A stretch of DNA of 64,000 bases from Datisca glomerata (lineage: Eukaryota; Streptophyta; Magnoliopsida; Cucurbitales; Datiscaceae): NCBI GenBank assembly GCA_003255025.1, contig QANY01013727.1, forward strand, positions 1,199,849 through 1,263,848, given 5' to 3'. Under the pieces are notes generated by a model. It had not been told where the DNA came from. It worked only from the letters and a program-made list of their open reading frames with translations, and searched no databases. Of the stretch, positions 22,515 through 32,263 are shown piece by piece. Every line of letters starts with the position of its first letter. Positions within the stretch are counted from its first letter, which is position 1. The position numbers were made by a program, and so were the translations under genes.

Positions 22515-25078
22515 TGTAACGCCCCGATTCTTGAGGGCTAAACATGCTTGAAAGTTCATAATTCAAAAATCTCCAATTCAATTGAAAACCCTAATTTTAA
22601 CGTTAAATAGCGGAAGCATAAAACTATTTTAAGAGAATATTAACTCATTAAATTGAAATAAATGATTCATTAAACTGTAATAAAGTGAAGCACGAAAATC
22701 CATAATACATTAAAGTTAAACATGAATATTCATTAATTTCTGAAATAACTGAAATCATACTGAAGTCATAACGTGATAATTTAACTTAAAAATCATAATC
22801 ATACTTGCTATGGCAGTCCCTCACTCCTGCTACTCACCATCACCGGCAACACAATCGTCTATGGAGGGTGAGTATTAAAAATACTCAGTAAGTAAATTCA
22901 CATACTAATAAGTTTCACATGACATAAATGTAAACATTTTTTAACTCATACAAATTTAATTTAACACATTCACTTGTCTATTAAATCACATAAAATACTT
23001 GTAATAACACAACTGATTTCATAGTTAACATATAACTGGAACTTGTACTTTGCCGATACTTATACTTGCTTGATCATAATTCGACTAGACATATCCCTCG
23101 ATTAACAACCTAGCTAGAACTGATTTACAACTTGAACTTGAACTTGTAACATGAACGTGAAGATGACAGATTGAGTGTCTTGAAACTTGATGTCACTTAA
23201 GGTTATGTGAACCTTAAGAATGCTAACATAAACATGGTGACACCCAACCATATAACTTGATAACATGATATGAACAATCTGGTTACTTGATAACCAATGG
23301 ACATGACTAAGTCTACTTCTTATTTACTTATCACATATACATGAGTAATATTCATAATTCACATTATCACATATACATGAGTAAACATATAACTTGTTCA
23401 TGAACAAAAATGATATAACTATTACATGTATAACTCAAAATATAATCATACATAACATGGCAAATTTCAGCATGATATGGAAAATAAATAAAATGCTTGA
23501 CCATAAGATTGAGCAACATAAAGAAATAATAAAAATAATTATATATGCTACACTTATAATATATGAACTGAATTACTATGTAAATCCGCTTACATGGATT
23601 CGCTACGAATTAAATTCAGTAACTAATGACCTGAAATCCAAGGATCCCAGATCATAATATATTCATATAATATCTACAATTATTTAATTGACTAAGGGCA
23701 AGTGAGTTGGGAACATGTGGAAACTAAACTGGGTATAAATTGATCAAGCGGTTCAAATCGGTTCATTAGGTCCGGTCTCTGAATCGATTCAGTTTAGCTG
23801 AGCTGGACTGATTCAGTTGAGATGGATCGGTTCAAATCAGAATAAAATGGTTCAAGCTTGTTCAGTTTAGATCAACCTAAACTGATACGAATATGTTTGA
23901 TTCAGGTTTAACGAGTCCAATTAGCATAAACTAATTGTAAATAAATATGAGGCCAAACAAATGGGCAAAGCACAACAAATATCAGGCATTCAAATCACTT
24001 CACATATTTATTTGATTTTTCAAAGAACAATAATTTTTTTACTTAGATTCAAATAAAAAGGATTTATATTTAATTGTTTAAAAAGAAAAACAACAAATTC
24101 AATTGATTACAAACCTCACTTGGATGAGGAGTAAGAAGGCCACCTAGAGATACCGTTTACAAAATCAATGCTTAAGAAGAATCTACAAATCAAACTAAAA
24201 GCAATATTAAATTAGACAAATTGAAAGTTATTGTTAACAAATACAAGTTTCACAAGTGAAAAAGTTTCATAAATGAATAAGAAGTGGCCATTGTGTAAAC
24301 AAAATTATATAAAAGAAATAAATTGAACCAATTTATCTTAACTATACAAGAAAAGAATTTAAGAAAGTTAAATTCAAATCACCCATTTGTTCGGTTGGCT
24401 AAAATTGAGAAAAGGGAGAGAGGGAAAATACGAGCGAATCAGAGAGGCAGAGAAAGAGACAGAGAGAACTATAGAGAAGCAGAGAATGTAGACTAAGAGA
24501 GAGAAAAACAAAGGGCGGTAAAGGGAAATTAAAGAAAAGGAAATAGAAAGAAAGCAAAGAGGAGAAACAAAAAGTGAGAGAGCTTACCGGAGGAGACCAA
24601 CAATGGAGATGCAACAAAGATGAATAAGAGATAAAGCTTGCTAGAAAATTAGAGAAGAAAAATTCAATTTGGTGCCTCAACGAATTAATCAAACTCTAAG
24701 TTGATTAGAGAAAGGATAGAGAAAATAAAAGAGAAGAAACAAGAAATCGTTTACCTTGATCAATGTTATAGGGTTACCCAAGCTGAAACGGAGAAGATGA
24801 AGGTGAAGAACAGAGGCTCGTTGGAGAAGAAAACTGTAACATAGAGGGGGAATAGCAGTAAATAGGAGAATGGTTCGTGCATTTATAAGAAAATGGGAGA
24901 GAGGGGTTGTGGGTGGTTCCTTATTAGAGATTAAAAAAGACAGTGGGGGAGATAATTGAGTGAGAACACTTATTGTGAGGGAAAATAAAATGGGGTGGCT
25001 TAGGGTGTATGCGCATATATGGTGTGAGTGAGGTTCTAAATTATAAAAATACCATTTATTAAATGCTTAGGTATTACA
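22515..25078 (-). mobile_element. Solo LTR, 2564 bp, with perfect AAAAG target duplication
   Basis: The element begins TGTAACGCCCCG at 22515 and ends GGTATTACA at 25078, giving the TG...CA termini of an LTR. The five bases AAAAG occur immediately before (22510-22514) and immediately after (25079-25083), a perfect 5-bp duplication. No gag, pol, primer site or second LTR lies inside, so it is a solo LTR left by recombination. A minus-strand TATAAATGC box near 24885-24895 suggests minus-strand transcription. The long size and TGTAACGCCCCG terminus recall large plant Ty3/gypsy LTRs, but the family is not proven. It contains a purine-rich tract, listed separately. Confidence 0.75.
24400..24770 (+). 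other. Purine-rich tract inside the solo LTR
   Basis: About 370 nt of the plus strand are nearly all A and G with few C or T (blocks such as GAGAGAGGGAAAATACGAG and GAAAGAGACAGAGAGAAC). On the transcribed (minus) strand this is a long pyrimidine-rich stretch just downstream of the TATA-like box, as in many CT-rich plant 5' leaders. The Ser/Leu/Phe-rich frame on the minus strand at 24399-24692 is a composition artefact. Confidence 0.6.
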
Positions 25079-25083
25079 AAAAG

Positions 25084-25505
25084 TTTCAGAGGATAGTTTT
25101 AAGTCAGTCTTTTACTTTCTGATTTTTTTTATCCTTGTTTTGACCAGTACTCCTTTTCTTTTTCTGGATTTTCCCCATTAGGATTTTTGCTAGAAAATGT
25201 TATAACGAGACTAGTCAGGAGATTCATTTTTCATTTGTGCTTTGTTGGTTGAGGCTCCACTTGTGGTGTTCCTTCTAGTTTTTCTTTTCTTTTCATTGGT
25301 TGGTTTATGTTATATGATGAGTGTGCTAAGGAGGTGTCAGTCTAGTTGAGATGTCTCGGTGCACCTACTAATTTCTTTCTCCATCCCTAGGTTGTGGTTT
25401 TATTACCCTGAGGTATGCCCTTGAACTTTTATATTCTCCTATTTTTTAATGAAAGACTCTTTTGGTTGAGGTGTTTCTCACCCATTCTCTTTGACAAAAA
25501 AAAAC
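25084..25505 (+). mobile_element. Probable LINE 3' end, 5'-truncated
   Basis: T-rich sequence ends TTTTTTAATGAAAGACTC, then CTTTGACAAAAAAAAA at about 25495-25504. An AATGAAA word followed by a short spacer and an A-run is the usual shape of plant L1-type 3' ends. It is inserted exactly where the duplicated F-box promoter begins. No reverse transcriptase remains. Its left limit cannot be told from the solo-LTR flank. Confidence 0.4.
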
Positions 25506-25770
25506 CTGTTTGCTTGCTTGATTCGAGACTTCTATTTTTGGTCCAGATTTTCTGTTGAAATCTCGGTTGCTGTGAGGAAAAAAATGACTGGCATAGAAAA
25601 TGCTCCAAATCTTTCTTATTATATACAGTGGAGGGTGAAAATTAAAAGATAATATATTTTGGTTTATATTTTATTTTAAAATTCAAAACTCTTTTACTGT
25701 AAAATTCAGAAAAGGTAAAAAAATTAGAAATACCAGAATTTGTGAAAGCTACTCGAGCAATAATCCCTCA
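25506..25770 (-). repeat. Orphan duplicate of the F-box gene promoter and 5' leader
   Basis: This matches 33240-33490 along its length: TTGCTTGCTTGATTC, TGTTGAAATC, GAAAATG-TCCAA, then TTATTATATACAGTGG and an A-rich block ending at GTACTCGA or CTACTCGA. The minus-strand TATA box (TATATAATAA) is kept near 25617-25626. No coding exon follows on the minus strand, because the LINE-like tail takes its place. Similarity stops before the ACGT-rich part of the true promoter. Confidence 0.6.
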
Positions 25771-25969
25771 GATTTGATATTATTTAAAGATGATTGGTCG
25801 CATTTTGATGTTATTGGGCTCTCGAATTTGATATTATATGTGTTGATTCATTGCAAGCTGATATTATCAATCCCACAATAAAAATCGTCCTTGTGATTCC
25901 TCGGAGTTTGATATTTTTCTGGGTTGATTCATCATATTTTTTATACTATCACTTTTAGAACATTAACAA
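25771..25969. repeat. Family D repeat, copy 3, left of the viral insertion
   Basis: It carries the GGGTTGATTCATCATATTTTTT and TTTGATATTAT-type words also found at 2700-2930 and 31600-31790. The match to the uninterrupted copy at 31 kb stops near AGAACAT at 25953-25959, where viral sequence begins, and resumes at about 30020. Confidence 0.5.
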
Positions 25970-26029
25970 AGATGATGAATTTCCCCTTCCAAGCCAGTAA
26001 TGTGTCCATCCATCTAAAACGGGCCAAGA

Positions 26030-27337
26030 TCTTCTCAAAGTTTGACCTTAGAGCTGATTTTGGCGATTAGGCATTCACCTCGAGGACCGTCATAAGACTG
26101 CTTTCTGTATACCTAACGCCCAGTACCAATGGATTGTCATGCCTTTTGGACTTAAAGTCACTCCCTCACTTTTTCAAAAGGTCATGACCCAAATGTTTGA
26201 GCTCATTTCACACAGTGCTCTGGTTTATATTGATGATATTTTTCTCTTTTCAGAAGATCCACCTTCTCATCAACTCTTGTTATCTCAGTTTATTGATCTT
26301 ATCAAACATTATGGGATTATGCTCTCAGCTAAGAAGGCTGAAATTGGTGCTACCCGTATTGAATTTAAAAACATGATAATTGAAGATGGCAACTTCCAAC
26401 CATGTCCTCATATTGTTGTGGAATTACTTCAATTCCTCAACACTGAGTTAACGGTCAAACAAATCCAATGGTTCCTCGACATTATTAATTATCTCAGAGA
26501 TTTCATCCCTCACGTGACCACCTATACAAGCCATCTATCCAAACTTCTAAAAAAGAATCATCCACATTGAGGCCCCGCACAAACTAAAGCGCTACATCTC
26601 CTCAAGGAACTTGCTCAACATCCTTATCCCTTAAAGATTCCTAACACAGGACTTCAAATCATACAGACAGATGCCAGTAATGAAAATTGGGGACCATTCT
26701 CATTGAGGAAGATAAAGGTAAACGTTTTTATTGTGGACATGTTAGTGGACAATTTAAAGACTCAGAGAAACATTATCATGCTACCTATATGAAAATTATA
26801 GCGGTCAAAAAGGGGATTGAAATATTCAGTTTCTATCTCAGCCCGTATGAATTTACTGTCGAAATGGATAACACATCATTTCCAAATATGCTTGATCCAA
26901 AAGGCAACATTCTTCCTGATAGACAACTTCTCAGATGGAAAGACTGGTTCTCTCGTTATAAATTCACAATTCATCATCTCAAAGGACATCAGAATACCAT
27001 TGTTGATTATCTCTCTGGACCTCAGAAAAACATCCACTCTCTTACAGCCGCTCCTTCTTCTCGCACACTCTTTATTCTTACCATTTCTGATACTCTTGAC
27101 TCAAGTTCCACAATGCCTTTCAGCATGCCTGCTACCATTTTCCCACCAGGACCTAAACTTGATGGTCCTACTGCTATCAACAATCTTGCCATAAAAACTC
27201 TGTTTTACTGGCTTCACCTTTTACTTGTAAAAACTCAGATTCATCCTTATCCAGACCATTTTGATATGACCATCCCTTATACCATCGTTCCTCTTATCAA
27301 AGGTTCTATTCCAGAGGAACTCCTCTGGTATTTCTGA
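26030..27337 (+). pseudogene. Viral polymerase remnant: reverse transcriptase and RNase H
   Basis: RT remains start near 26030 in broken frames. The clear frame at 26139 opens with MPFGLKVTPSLFQKVM and shows the catalytic box LVYIDDIFLFS near 26220, i.e. YIDD with both aspartates. After a premature stop at 26568-26570 the same frame continues to RNase H motif TDASNENWG near 26670, then shifts frame near 26690. RNase H continues with YCGHVSGQFKDSEKHYHAT (near 26730) and the later MDNTSFP and GHQNTIVDYLSG motifs. The N-terminal RT third is damaged or absent. In caulimovirids this enzyme converts pregenomic RNA to DNA in the cytoplasm; here it is a relic. Confidence 0.85.
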
Positions 27338-28093
27338 GCTCTTCCTACTCTCCATTATTGTGCTATTGGGTTTCCTGCGTATCCCATTTACCATTATACC
27401 TGTGATCCTGCTAATACTCATTCCCACCTTGTTATACTGTTTCAACCGTTTGCCCCTCCGCCATATTGGAGAAGCCCGCTCAACAAGATGCTCACGGAGC
27501 ACAATCTATGGACCGCTCCTCACAAACAGAAACAAATATTCTTCTGTTTCTTTACTCTCCACAGAAAGCAAGCTCAGTTTGTTGATGGAACTCTATATAT
27601 GCAAAACCATGTTACTCTTTGGAACTCCTCTGCTGCTTCGCCCAAATATGAAAGCCGTCTCATGAAAAAGTTAGGCCAGACATTAACTAGGCTTAATGAG
27701 CAAGCCACAGATGACGTATATAATAGTTTTCCTCTGGGGCCATTCCTTTCTAGTCCTAAATTCTCATATGAAGCGTCCTCCTCTACTTTACGTGAATTCC
27801 AACACTCATTCATCCTCAGTGGTTTGTCTTCTTCTCACCCTTAGGACCCATATCCATTTGAGTCTTAAGATCCCTAGCAGCTGGACATGCAATTCCACCT
27901 TGACTGTCCTTCCACAGACCTTGGTAAGCTTCCTACACCACCATCGGAGCCAGTCCTCTTGTCCTCGCCTCCTACAGATGCCAACCAAGACCTTGACGAC
28001 TACATCTCCGCCTATTTCCAAGACCCACCATATGATGAAGAATATGCTAACCTTGGATCCGATCACGAGCCCATCTCTAAAGGCAACTGGTAG
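27338..28093 (+). pseudogene. Viral region downstream of RNase H, function unknown
   Basis: The reading frame of RNase H runs on beyond one stop (27335-27337) to 27844, with segments such as LHYCAIGFPAYPIYHY, PPYWRSPLNKMLTEHN and HRKQAQFVDGTLYMQNHV. Two or three further stops lie before a last in-frame stretch, 27887-28093, that is acidic and Pro-rich (DDYISAYFQDPPYDEEYAN). The aromatic, well-ordered middle part looks like a real folded domain rather than filler. Florendoviruses are reported to carry a second protein of unknown function downstream of RT/RNase H; this may correspond to it. I do not recognise a known domain. Confidence 0.55.
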
Positions 28094-28686
28094 TGCTGCC
28101 ACAGCTGTCTCCCACTCGTCTCTGTCTTTTGAATGTGTCTTGTTATACTAATTAAAGTAGCTATGTCTTGTTGTAATAATTCAAATAGGACTGTAGCTTT
28201 TCCTGTCTTTTTGTAATAATTACATTGGCTTTGTAAAAGTAAGCTTTTTAGGTCTGTAGGTTCCTATTTATTTACTTTAGTTTATTTGTCTGTTTCCTCC
28301 CTTCAACTCTATATAAGGAAGGTTTCTCTTCCTTTTGTAAGGCAGAAGGTTTTAGAATTAAAAACTCAAGTGTTTTCTCTCATGGCTTTCTAATTTCCCC
28401 TTCTTTGTCCTTGCAAGTCTGATATTGTAATAGTTTACTTCTGTCTGTCGAGATTCAAGTATGCTCTACCCTTGCCCTTATTAGCGGGGTCCTGTGTATC
28501 AGAAAGAATTAGATTGTGATCCTAGGAAGGATAACTCGCTGTGATTCTCTGAGTTTTTTAGTTTGATGAATACGGTCATAGATCCTAAAGTGGCTCCCTA
28601 AGATGATGTTGGTTGAGCCTTACTTGGATATTGAATTTATTCATTACACTGATCAGCTGAGAAAATTATAGCCTGATATTCTCTCT
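28094..28686 (+). promoter_or_regulatory. Viral intergenic region with TATA box
   Basis: Non-coding and T-rich, lying between the end of the polymerase-side frame and the primer site. A clear TATATAAG box sits at 28310-28317, preceded by CCTCCCTTCAACTC and followed about 30-60 nt later by CTTTTGTAAGGCAGAAGG. This fits the single pregenomic-RNA promoter of a caulimovirid. Whether it is active in the genome cannot be told. Confidence 0.6.
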
Positions 28687-28700
28687 TGGTATCAGAGCCA
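28687..28700 (+). other. tRNA-Met primer-binding site of the endogenous virus
   Basis: TGGTATCAGAGCCA is a perfect match to the site used by initiator tRNA-Met in plant pararetroviruses and copia elements. It lies 377 bp after the TATA box and 63 bp before the movement-protein start, the expected arrangement at position 1 of a caulimovirid genome. Confidence 0.8.
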
Positions 28701-28762
28701 TACGTTTCCTGACAGTGGTAATCTATTATCAGAAAAAGGTCATCAAGGAGACACCCTAGAAA

Positions 28763-29458
28763 ATGAGTGAATCAACAAGTCTTGAACCTGTTCGCCTGTC
28801 CTCCTCTTTCTCACCCAAAGATCTTCCCCCTTCTGCTCGACTAACCATAGCAAAAAAGATTGATAACCTTATTGAAATCCATCATCTTCCTGAAGATGTC
28901 AAAATTCAGGAAATGGAATTACCTCTTCTCAATCCATACAGCCTTTATCATCGGTCAAACCGAGTATTTCGCAGTATTAGAACTCTAATATCTACCCACA
29001 GGACTCATGTGAAAGAGATTGTGCAAACCATAAAATTTGACCACTGTGGTCTCCAAGCCATCACTGCAGAACAATATGTCACTCTTAAGATCCCTCAAGA
29101 ACTGCTTAATGGTTGGCAGACATAAGGCTATACTCACATCCATGTTGGTGCTATTCGTCTTGCCTTGACTCTCCATGGCGGAAAAGGAATTGCAGTTACT
29201 ACTCAAATTGCTCTCCTAGACACCACCTTCACGTCTTACAGTAATGCTTTGATTGGTTCGAATCTAATCACTCTTATCAATGGAACAATTATTCTCACCA
29301 TCGCTCGAGATTTTAATATTAAACTTTCAGACCCAACTCTTTTTGAGAGACTGAAAGTTCAAGTCCAGATTGTTGGAGCAGAACAGGACTCCAGGGCAAT
29401 CATGGCCACCCTGCATCATCAGATCATTCAGCTCAGCCCTGTTATGTTTCACATGTGA
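28763..29458 (+). pseudogene. Viral movement protein (30K family) with one premature stop
   Basis: One frame runs from ATG at 28763 to a stop at 29456-29458, broken once by a stop at 29123-29125. The C-terminal half has the 30K movement-protein core as seen in caulimovirids: IALLDTTFTSYSNALIGS near 29205, then a beta-rich stretch with a conserved Asp (FNIKLSDPTLFERLKVQV) and ATLHHQI. In living viruses this protein modifies plasmodesmata. A frameshift just after 29450 leads into the next segment. Its presence is the best evidence that the insertion is viral. Confidence 0.75.
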
Positions 29459-30020
29459 ATGGGCATTTTATATGGGATGTTGCCTCAAACAACTGCGACC
29501 CCGATTGCGACTGTGATGAGCCTGTTTAGGATGAAGCAGATTCTGATGATGAGCCCGGGTATCACTGGGTTTCTGCAACCCGCAAGAAGCCCACCAAATC
29601 TTCTTGTCGCCAACAGGCTTCCCACTATCACTCCGACGATGATGATCACGACTCTTCTCGCACTTCGACCCACTAGGCTCGACCACAACCCTCAGTTCCT
29701 TCTCAGCAACTTTCGTTATATGAGTTGCTCAAAGAAACTGGCCATACAGACCTTCTTCCAACACTCATCCAAATCTGGTTTTCCCAGTCCAATCTGTCCA
29801 TCGTCCTATTCCATGCCTTGCCATGATGGAATCCTATGACCAGGATTTTCTGCCTTTGACCAGACGAACCAATCCAACTACAAAAGTGTCTACCCGACCA
29901 TTCTCCATCCTACTGAGGTCACTCCTACAGGAAATTCATACGGGCCAAGATAGGAACTGAATTTTTCAATCCCCTTTTTGACCGCTAGAATTTCCTTATA
30001 GGTAGCATGATAATATTTAT
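29459..30020 (+). pseudogene. Viral sequence after the movement protein, broken frames
   Basis: In a shifted frame the sequence continues with HVNGHFIWDVASN, an Asp/Cys-rich patch (CDPDCDCDEPV) and a Lys/Ser-rich patch, then further broken fragments to about 29950. This would be the linker between movement and capsid domains of the polyprotein. No capsid zinc finger or protease motif follows before family D sequence resumes near 30020. Confidence 0.5.
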
Positions 30021-30713
30021 CAAATTTGGTATTTATTAATTAAATTTGGGTATTAAAAAATAGTTCGCTGAAGAAGCGGTTGGAAAATTTGCTGACATTA
30101 GAGGAGAAAGTGTCAGAGGAACAAGGACAACTTTCCCCAATTTATTTGTACAAATTGGGTAGCTTATGAACCATTTATAGCAGATTGAACAAGTAAAATA
30201 AAGATTACAATAAATTGTTTTGAATTATTACACATTTTTATAAATACGTGATGATATGAGCATTCTTTTATTACATATTATATTTTAAGAATATAATTTT
30301 TGTTATCAAAATTACATTACAAATTCGAATGAGAATGAAAAATATGACTTGAACTTACAATCTCTAAGATATGAGTGTGTGGTTTAACCAACTACAACAA
30401 CCTAACTTACCTATTATAAGAACATAATTCATCAATTGATTTATAAAAGATTACAATTCATAAGAACTGTTATGAAAAAGTTCATGGTTAAAATATAAAA
30501 AAAAAACACTAAACCATATTTTCGGAAACCAACCTCAAAATGAAAAATAAATAAATATAGATTACATGTCATCTTCTTTTAGTAATTGCAACAGAAGATT
30601 AATTTAGATCGTTGTGCTTAAAACTGAAAGCGTAGTAGCATTGACAGATTCAAGGCTACATTGTATAAAAATGAGCAATTGCCCCTTAACTTATATGCCT
30701 TGCACGGCGTGAA
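30021..30713. repeat. Family D right part and spacer-unit copy
   Basis: 30021-30150 resumes family D (TTTGGTATTTATTAA, then CGCTGAAGAAGCGGTTGGAAA), matching 31790-31930. 30430-30600 matches 34200-34300 and 43500-43620 (landmarks TTCATGGTTAAAATAT and GGAAACCAACCTC). 30610-30700 matches 41520-41600 (GTGCTTAAAACTGAAAG and ACATTGTATAAAAATGAG). These are pieces of the spacer around the F-box locus. No gene is present. Confidence 0.5.
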
Positions 30714-31052
30714 TGCAAAAAGGATGAAAGTGAGCACAAAAGGATCTAATCCCTAGACAAATTATCAAAACAATATATGAGAACACCTGAGAGAAAGTCA
30801 AAATATGAAGGATGAGTACTTTGAACATCAAATGATAGTGATAAAATGCACTCTCTTATAGAAGGAAGTGACATGTAGGTTTTTTCCATCAATGTAAAGA
30901 GAAGGAGAATACCTCCTTTTATATATGACACATGGGGGACCACTATAACTAATCTTTTGATTAGTCATAGGTTCTCTGATTAGTATAATCATCTTAACTA
31001 ATTGTGCTGAGGTCAACTAAAAATGAATATATTCTGATATCGTATCTCAACA
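30714..31052 (-). repeat. Repeat E (LTR-like), copy 2
   Basis: On the minus strand this starts TGTTGAGATACGATATC at 31052 and ends near TTTTTGCA at 30714. It carries GATTAGTTATAGTGGTCC and TCATATATAAAAGGAGG (TATA box near 30918-30927), then a C/T-rich leader. TG...CA ends and a central TATA box suggest a small solo LTR of about 340 bp inserted into family D. The neighbouring 5-mers (GTGAA and GAATT) do not form a clear target duplication. Confidence 0.45.
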
Positions 31053-31930
31053 GAATTTATGTTCGGAAAATTATTTTTTTAAGTAAACTTTAACATCATG
31101 ACGAAACTAATATGTATTATAATATTGGTGAAAGAAATAAAAAAGTTAGGATATCAAAATATAATTTTGGCGCCTACCTTATAACATGATTTTTAGATCT
31201 CCACTTAAGAAAAGTAAAACGACTGAGTTTTAAATCTTATTGTGAAATGTTATAGAATCAGTCGTTGTGTATAAAATTTTATGGTTATAGTTAGTTGCGA
31301 TTTGCAGGCGGTGAATAGGTAAATTTGAATTTTTTTTTTTTAACTTCAGTATGACGATTGAACACACATGTCTTCTTCTTAGACAGCTCAAGTTATGGGT
31401 CAGTAAAAGCCAGTAAAATTCCTTATCTTGCAAGTAAACACACAACCCATTAACAGTTGTCCCTGTTTAAAGTTTGTTTTGCTGAATTTCCAAATTTGGA
31501 ATCGGTTTAATTTTCTTTCATCTTCTTCTATCAAATAAATTAATGTTGATAAGACTTTGATATCATCGTATGTCATCCTATTCATCTAAATTTTGACGTT
31601 ATTTGGACCGATTCAAATGTTACACGTTCAAATTTTGATATTACTTGATTCAGTCCTCAAATTTAATATCATCTGTGTTGACTGATCAATTTATGATATC
31701 ATCGATCGCTCAATAAAAACCATTCCAGATCGATTTTGGAATTTCTGAGTTGCCTCAGATTTTGATAATGATGGCTATCAGAACATAAAAGTTTGATATT
31801 TATTAACAAAACTTAGGGATTTAAAAAACAAATTTGCTGAAGAACCGGCTGGAAAATTCGTTGACATTGAGAGGAGAAAGAGTCGAAAGGAACAAGAATG
31901 AAGAGCTTACTTCAATTTATTCCCATTTAC
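31053..31930. repeat. Family D repeat, copy 4 (most complete)
   Basis: The uninterrupted version of family D, lying just 3' of the F-box gene. It carries in order CTTTAACATCATG, an ATAATTTTGGCGCC block, TTATGGTTATAGTTAGTTGC, CACAACCCATTAACAGTTGTC, TTTGATAT-type words at 31600-31790 and CTGAAGAACCGGCTGGAAAA at about 31840. It serves as the reference for the insertions at 1320 and 25970. The ORFs on its minus strand are spurious. Confidence 0.55.
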
Positions 31931-32263
31931 TTATGAAGAGATTACTGAGTCAATTGTAAAACTCCCAAAAATACCAGAAACATAATGGAATGCCCTATGA
32001 ACTATCTATCTCTTTTTCCTTTAATACATGTACAGAAAAAGGCATACAAGCCAACCCATCTTCAATGAAGAATTTGAAGAATTGACTTGCACAAGATTTC
32101 TTCACATGTACAGTGTAAAGTGGAACCGTATGCAGATTATGATTATTCCTAATTGATATTTCTTTCCCTGATTGATTTTCCTATCCTGCTAACGAAACTA
32201 AATCTACAACAACAAATAAAATTTTATCTACAATGGCGGCGGTGCCTACCTCTTCCCCCTTGA
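31931..32263 (-). other. 3' flank of the F-box gene
   Basis: Non-coding sequence downstream of the stop codon, which lies at 32264-32266 on the minus strand. Possible minus-strand poly-A words (AATAAA-like) lie near 32214 and 31917. The TGTAAAGTGG stretch near 32110 could be a far-upstream element. The true transcript end cannot be fixed. Confidence 0.4.

Larger units (their letters stand above)
25970..30020 (+). mobile_element. Endogenous caulimovirid-like (pararetrovirus) insertion, permuted and decayed
   Basis: About 4 kb of plus-strand viral sequence in the order RT, RNase H, C-terminal region, intergenic promoter, tRNA-Met primer site, movement protein, then a short downstream part. In a circular caulimovirid genome the primer site marks the start, so this segment crosses the end-to-start junction of the genome or of a tandem copy. 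The movement protein and tRNA-Met primer exclude an ordinary LTR retrotransposon; no LTRs are seen. The layout recalls florendovirus- or petuvirus-like endogenous viruses, but the genus is not settled. Capsid, protease and the 5' part of RT are missing. Stops and frameshifts make it non-functional. It interrupts a family D copy. Confidence 0.8.

Noticed and set aside
24399..24692. Minus-strand Ser/Leu/Phe-rich 97-residue frame
   Set aside because: It is the complement of the purine tract; the composition alone explains it.
29468..29688. Two minus-strand frames of 67-72 residues
   Set aside because: They overlie the viral sequence after the movement protein and have no recognisable features.
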